From positions 868,001-932,000 of the forward strand of contig OZ037838.1 in assembly GCA_964035575.1 (NCBI GenBank): a DNA stretch of 64,000 nt. Direction: 5' to 3'. Source of the stretch: Rhynchopus sp. YZ270_cl-10. Its lineage: Eukaryota; Euglenozoa; Diplonemea; Diplonemida; Diplonemidae. Shown here in pieces: positions 60,609-64,000 of this stretch. Position 1 is the stretch's first letter, and every line of letters starts with the position of its first letter. A program made the translations under genes and the position numbers. Below the pieces are notes generated by a model, which was not told the origin of the DNA, did not search any database, and worked only from the letters and a program-made list of their open reading frames with translations.

Positions 60609-61730
60609 ATGATGGATGTGACCTTTGTGCTGGAAGAGTCGGGCGTGACTGCGACAGTGGAGGTGCCGTGCGAGGCGGACGTTGCAGCGGCAAAGGAGGT
60701 TGCGTGCACGGCGCTTGCTGTCTCGCCTGCGTCTGTCGAGATGCGCATCGGCACGCAGGTGCTGGAGGGGACGTGCCGTCTGCAGGACACTGCGTTTCGT
60801 GCAGGGGTGCAGGTTGTGCTTGCCCGCCGCTTTGCCGACATCAAGTGTCCTGCTCAGTACACTGCAAAGTCGCAAGCGACAACGTTCGCGCTGTCGCGTT
60901 GTGGAACGCTCTGCGTACATAGTTACGAGACTGGTCATGTTGGCGGTTTCGACACAGAAACCTTCGACACTGTCTTCTCGTTCAGAGTGGACAATAAAGT
61001 ATCCGGTGCGCCTGCCATCTCGCAGTGCAAGACACGCTGCTACGTGCCGTGTGGGGATCACCTTCTCGAGGTTGCGCTTCCGGGTGGGGAGGTGATCCGC
61101 AAAGTCGACGGCTACTCAGACGCAGTGTTCTCCTCTGGCGGTGTTATTGTTTCCCAAGGCATAAACCAAGCCAAAAAAGATGGCGTCTCTGTGTATGACG
61201 AAGGCCTGAGGTTGCTCCGCACTCTCTCGCACAAGCAGTGCAGTGGGGTGGCAGTATCGCACTGTGGTGGGTGGGTGATCACCTCCTCCTGGGAGCAGAA
61301 CGTACGTCTGTGGGATGTGAATACAGGCGAAGCTGTGGCGTGTGTGCCATTGGAGGGGTACGGGAGCTTACAAGTAGCACTTTCGCAATGTGCCTCTGTA
61401 TTTGCTGTGGCGAGCTGTGGCACCGTGAGCCGCGTGCACCTCTATGATTGGAGTGGTGCGGCTCTTCGCAGTGTTGATATGGATAAGGCTGTAGCGGGAA
61501 TGCAGTTCACCCCGTGTGGGAAGTACCTTGTGGTGGGGGTGGTAATTTTTGATTATTATAGGTTTGAAACGCTGCACCAGTTTGATGTGTCGAACATGTC
61601 CTGTGTGAATGTGATATCGTATAGCGCAGATGCGCCCTTTGCGATATCGCCGTGTTCACGCGTTGTTGTGACTATGCCAAATCCTGGCTACATTGCGACG
61701 AGACATCTGTACCCACACAACAGTGAGTGA
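60609..61730 (+). CDS. UBL-propeller family, copy 11 (373 aa)
   Basis: Class B flank with a small SGS insertion relative to the others. The UBL has AFRAGVQ. Blade three is lengthened by about five residues (SQGINQAKKDGVSVYDEGLR). ALSQCASVFAV and LHQFDVSNMSC are unusual replacements at otherwise constant positions. It ends in RHLYPHNSE. Confidence 0.85.
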   Translation: MMDVTFVLEESGVTATVEVPCEADVAAAKEVACTALAVSPASVEMRIGTQVLEGTCRLQDTAFRAGVQVVLARRFADIKCPAQYTAKSQATTFALSRCGTLCVHSYETGHVGGFDTETFDTVFSFRVDNKVSGAPAISQCKTRCYVPCGDHLLEVALPGGEVIRKVDGYSDAVFSSGGVIVSQGINQAKKDGVSVYDEGLRLLRTLSHKQCSGVAVSHCGGWVITSSWEQNVRLWDVNTGEAVACVPLEGYGSLQVALSQCASVFAVASCGTVSRVHLYDWSGAALRSVDMDKAVAGMQFTPCGKYLVVGVVIFDYYRFETLHQFDVSNMSCVNVISYSADAPFAISPCSRVVVTMPNPGYIATRHLYPHNSE

Positions 61731-62078
61731 TGTTTGGCCAAGGGAGGGGAGGGAAAGTAGTGATGCATTTGACCCTTTTCTCTTGTTTGCCTGCCACAGG
61801 TTGCCGGGTGTCAGGTCGCCCACCTCACACGTGGGTTCGTTGTGGGTCGGAAACACAAACCTGACACCGAGCAGTTGTGTCCCTTCCCCCTTCACCCCAC
61901 AGTACGGGCAAGCCATGAGGTTTCTTTTCACATCTCCTGTGTATTTGCAGGGTATCTTCAAATTGCTTGTTTTGTCAGAGTTTGTTGAAACACGCATTTA
62001 ACCCACCAACCTTCTTATTTGTCGTTGCGAAGTGACACCACCAACCATCATATCAAACACAACAGACCCCTTAACAAT

Positions 62079-63091
62079 ATGATGGATGTGACCTTTGTGC
62101 TGGAAGAGTCAGGCGTGACTGCGACAGTGGAGGTGCCGTGCGAGGCGGACGTTGCAGCGGCAAAGGAGGTTGCGTGCACGGCGCTTGCTGTCTCGCCTGC
62201 GTCTGTCGAGATGCGCATCGGCACGCAGGTGCTGGAGGGGACGTGCCGTCTGCAGGACACTGCGTTTGACCCAGGGGTGCAGGTTGTGCTGGCCTGCCCT
62301 CGCTTTGCCGACATCAAGTGTCCTGCTCAGTACAGTGTAGAGGCGCCAACTGGTGGGCAGGAGAGGACTATCAAGCGTTTTTCGCTGTCTCCTTGTGGAG
62401 CACTCTGCCTCTTTGCACAGAATGCAGGCTACGTCACTGGCCTCGATACAGAAACCCTCAGCCCTGCCTTCAGGTTCAAAGTAGACATTGTGGTGTACGG
62501 TGTGCCTGCCATCTCACGGTGCAAGACACGCTGCTACCTGGCGTGCAGGGAAGGTATGCACGAGGTTGCGCTTCCGGGTGGGGAGGTGCTGACCTGACGT
62601 TGCTCCGCTCTCTTTCGCACGAAGGGTGCAGGCGTGTGGCTGTGTCGCACTGTGGTGGGTGGGTGATCACCTTCTCACGCAGTGATAAGAAGGCACGTCT
62701 GTGGGATGTGAACACAGGTGAAGAAGTGGCATGTGTGCTGATCGGAGGGGAACACCACGAAGTAGCACTTTCACGGTCGGCCTCTGTCTTTGCTGTGGGG
62801 GTAGTAAACCGCGTGCGCCTCTTTGATTGGAGTGGTGCGGCTCTTGGCAGCATTGATGTGGATGGCAATATCGAGCACATGCAGTTCACCCCGTGTGGGA
62901 AGTACATTGTACTCAATGTGTTGAGTGTCACGCATGGTTTGGAGCTGCACCAGTATGATGTTGCGACCCTTTCCTGTGTGCGTGTATTCACGGAAATAGG
63001 ACGTAACAGGTTTGTGATATCGCCCTGTTCGCGTATAGTTGTGTTTCCATCCGAAGGCCGCCTTCTGACACGCCACCTGTACCCAGAATAG
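62079..63091 (+). pseudogene. UBL-propeller family, copy 12 (deletion and frameshift)
   Basis: The frame from ATGATG runs to a stop at 62595-62597. At GAGGTGCT|GACCTGACG about 90 bp present in the sister copies are missing (most of blade three), which shifts the frame. The remaining blades continue in another frame to HLYPE at 63091. The first blade matches copy 2 (FSLSPCGALCLF, GLDTETLSPAF), and both members of that pair are broken. The UBL has AFDPGVQ. Confidence 0.8.
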
Positions 63092-63625
63092 TTGGTGCCT
63101 GCGTGTGACGCTAGCCCTGCGCCACCAGAGTCGTCCACACCCAGGAGTCGTCACTGGCATGGATGACAGAGCATCGTGGATGGCGAGGGGCGTTCATTAG
63201 TCCACACGACTTTGACAATGGAAGTGCGCTCAATGCGGAGAGTGCACGGGTTGACGGAAAGGCTGGGGTGTGTTTGATAACAATTACGGGTAATTCTTGC
63301 ACAGAATATGGCCACATGTGTGTCTGTGGGGTGGGTTGATGGAAGTGTGAAGCAGTGCGAATTCACAACTGTGGCACACAAAGAGAAAAGCTGCTCGCAT
63401 GAGCCAAAGGCGAACAGTTTTTTTTACATGGTTGGGTTCACTGCAGTACGAAGATGCACTGTCACGTGAGGGCAGTCGCCATTTTTTTAAATGGGTGTAG
63501 GGCGGAGCTCCACTCTTCCAATGTTGGGAATTTGGTCATCTTTTTTGCTCAGTAAGAGAAAATGGAACAGAGTGGGAATGCAACGAGCTTTTTTTTTCGT
63601 AATATTTTGTTCTCCCCACTAAATA
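63092..63625. other. no gene; inverted family I copy
   Basis: On the minus strand at about 63265-63335: CACATGTGGCCATATTCTGT, GCAAGAATTACCCGTAATTG, TTATCAAACACACC. Nothing else is recognised. Confidence 0.5.
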
Positions 63626-64000
63626 CCGTAAACGGAACTATTCTGGGCTGTAACTATTCTGAGACAGAAGTATTCTGGGCCGGAACAAAACTGGAACACT
63701 TGGGTTTTTTGGGGGTGTCCCAGTTTTGTTCCGGCCCAGAATAGTTCTAGTTGGGGTAGAATTTTTATCCCCGTTCCCACCCCACCCAGGTACATAGTGC
63801 ATCTTTGGGCAAAAAAAAGTGTACCGAACCCGTCCTCGGACAGGTGATTGTCGAAACTACAAGGAGTCGCACTCCTCGTTTTTTTGACAAGGCACGGAAA
63901 CCCCCCCAAAACAATGCTGGTGCGGAACAAAACTGGAACAACGATCGAGGATTTTTTGGGGTGTTCCAGTTTTATTCCGGCCCAGAATATATCTTTTTAC
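63626..64000. mobile_element. TA-flanked element, right end cut by the window edge
   Basis: Starts CCGTAAACGGAACTATTCTG after TA (63624-63625). The last bases of the window (CCCAGAATATATCTTTTTAC) look like the inverted terminus. Inside are hairpins built on GGCCGGAACAAAACTGGAAC and its inverse (63680-63740, 63915-63980), and a family E copy (63820-63862). I predict the element ends within a few bases after the window, with GGTA. Confidence 0.65.

Noticed and set aside
24350-62317. Recurrent minus-strand frames of 80-180 codons in every UBL-propeller copy
   Set aside because: They are mirror images of the conserved UBL coding DNA. Their recurrence follows from that conservation and they have no independent start or domain.

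Overview
The window looks like nuclear DNA of a unicellular eukaryote. Genes have GT-AG introns, the products are eukaryotic (a Gemin2-like SMN-complex protein, an XPB/Ssl2 helicase, a voltage-gated K+ channel), and a minus-strand fragment near 54.4 kb matches the conserved 3' end of nuclear small-subunit rRNA. The mix suggests a free-living protist, perhaps an excavate. I cannot place it further, and no organism name should be taken from this annotation.

Layout. 0-24 kb: a simple (ACTGT)15 array, then single-copy genes among many small transposable elements: a large FHIP/RAI16-like protein (898-3933), a small lysine-rich-tailed protein in pieces (12178-14370), a RibD_C-type reductase (15811-16916), Gemin2 (18766-20135) and XPB (20576-23047). 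24-35 kb: six head-to-tail copies of one gene family. 35-54 kb: mostly repeats, with a small acidic protein (35886-36296), a single-pass membrane protein (38205-38819) and a Kv channel (51844-53253). 54.6-63.1 kb: six more copies of the family. The window ends inside a transposable element.

The most interesting system is the 12-copy family. Each member has an N-terminal ubiquitin-like fold (about 70 residues, almost invariant in DNA sequence) fused to a roughly seven-bladed WD40-like propeller. In the propeller, constant strand motifs alternate with loops that vary in sequence and length. Two copies are broken, one has a replaced C-terminus and one carries a 60-bp in-frame insertion. Upstream sequences fall into at least three classes that do not track the coding differences, which points to gene conversion or recombination. 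I infer a diversifying recognition or adaptor family; no function is shown by the sequence.

The non-coding part has two further layers. First, at least nine elements with terminal inverted repeats lie between TA dinucleotides, although most have different inverted repeats; another has a GTATTT direct repeat and interrupts a gene. Second, at least nine families of 40-75 bp dispersed repeats (called A to I here) recur. Family A folds into a hairpin whose copies show compensatory base changes. Families C and D end in A-runs. Several copies lie inside introns.
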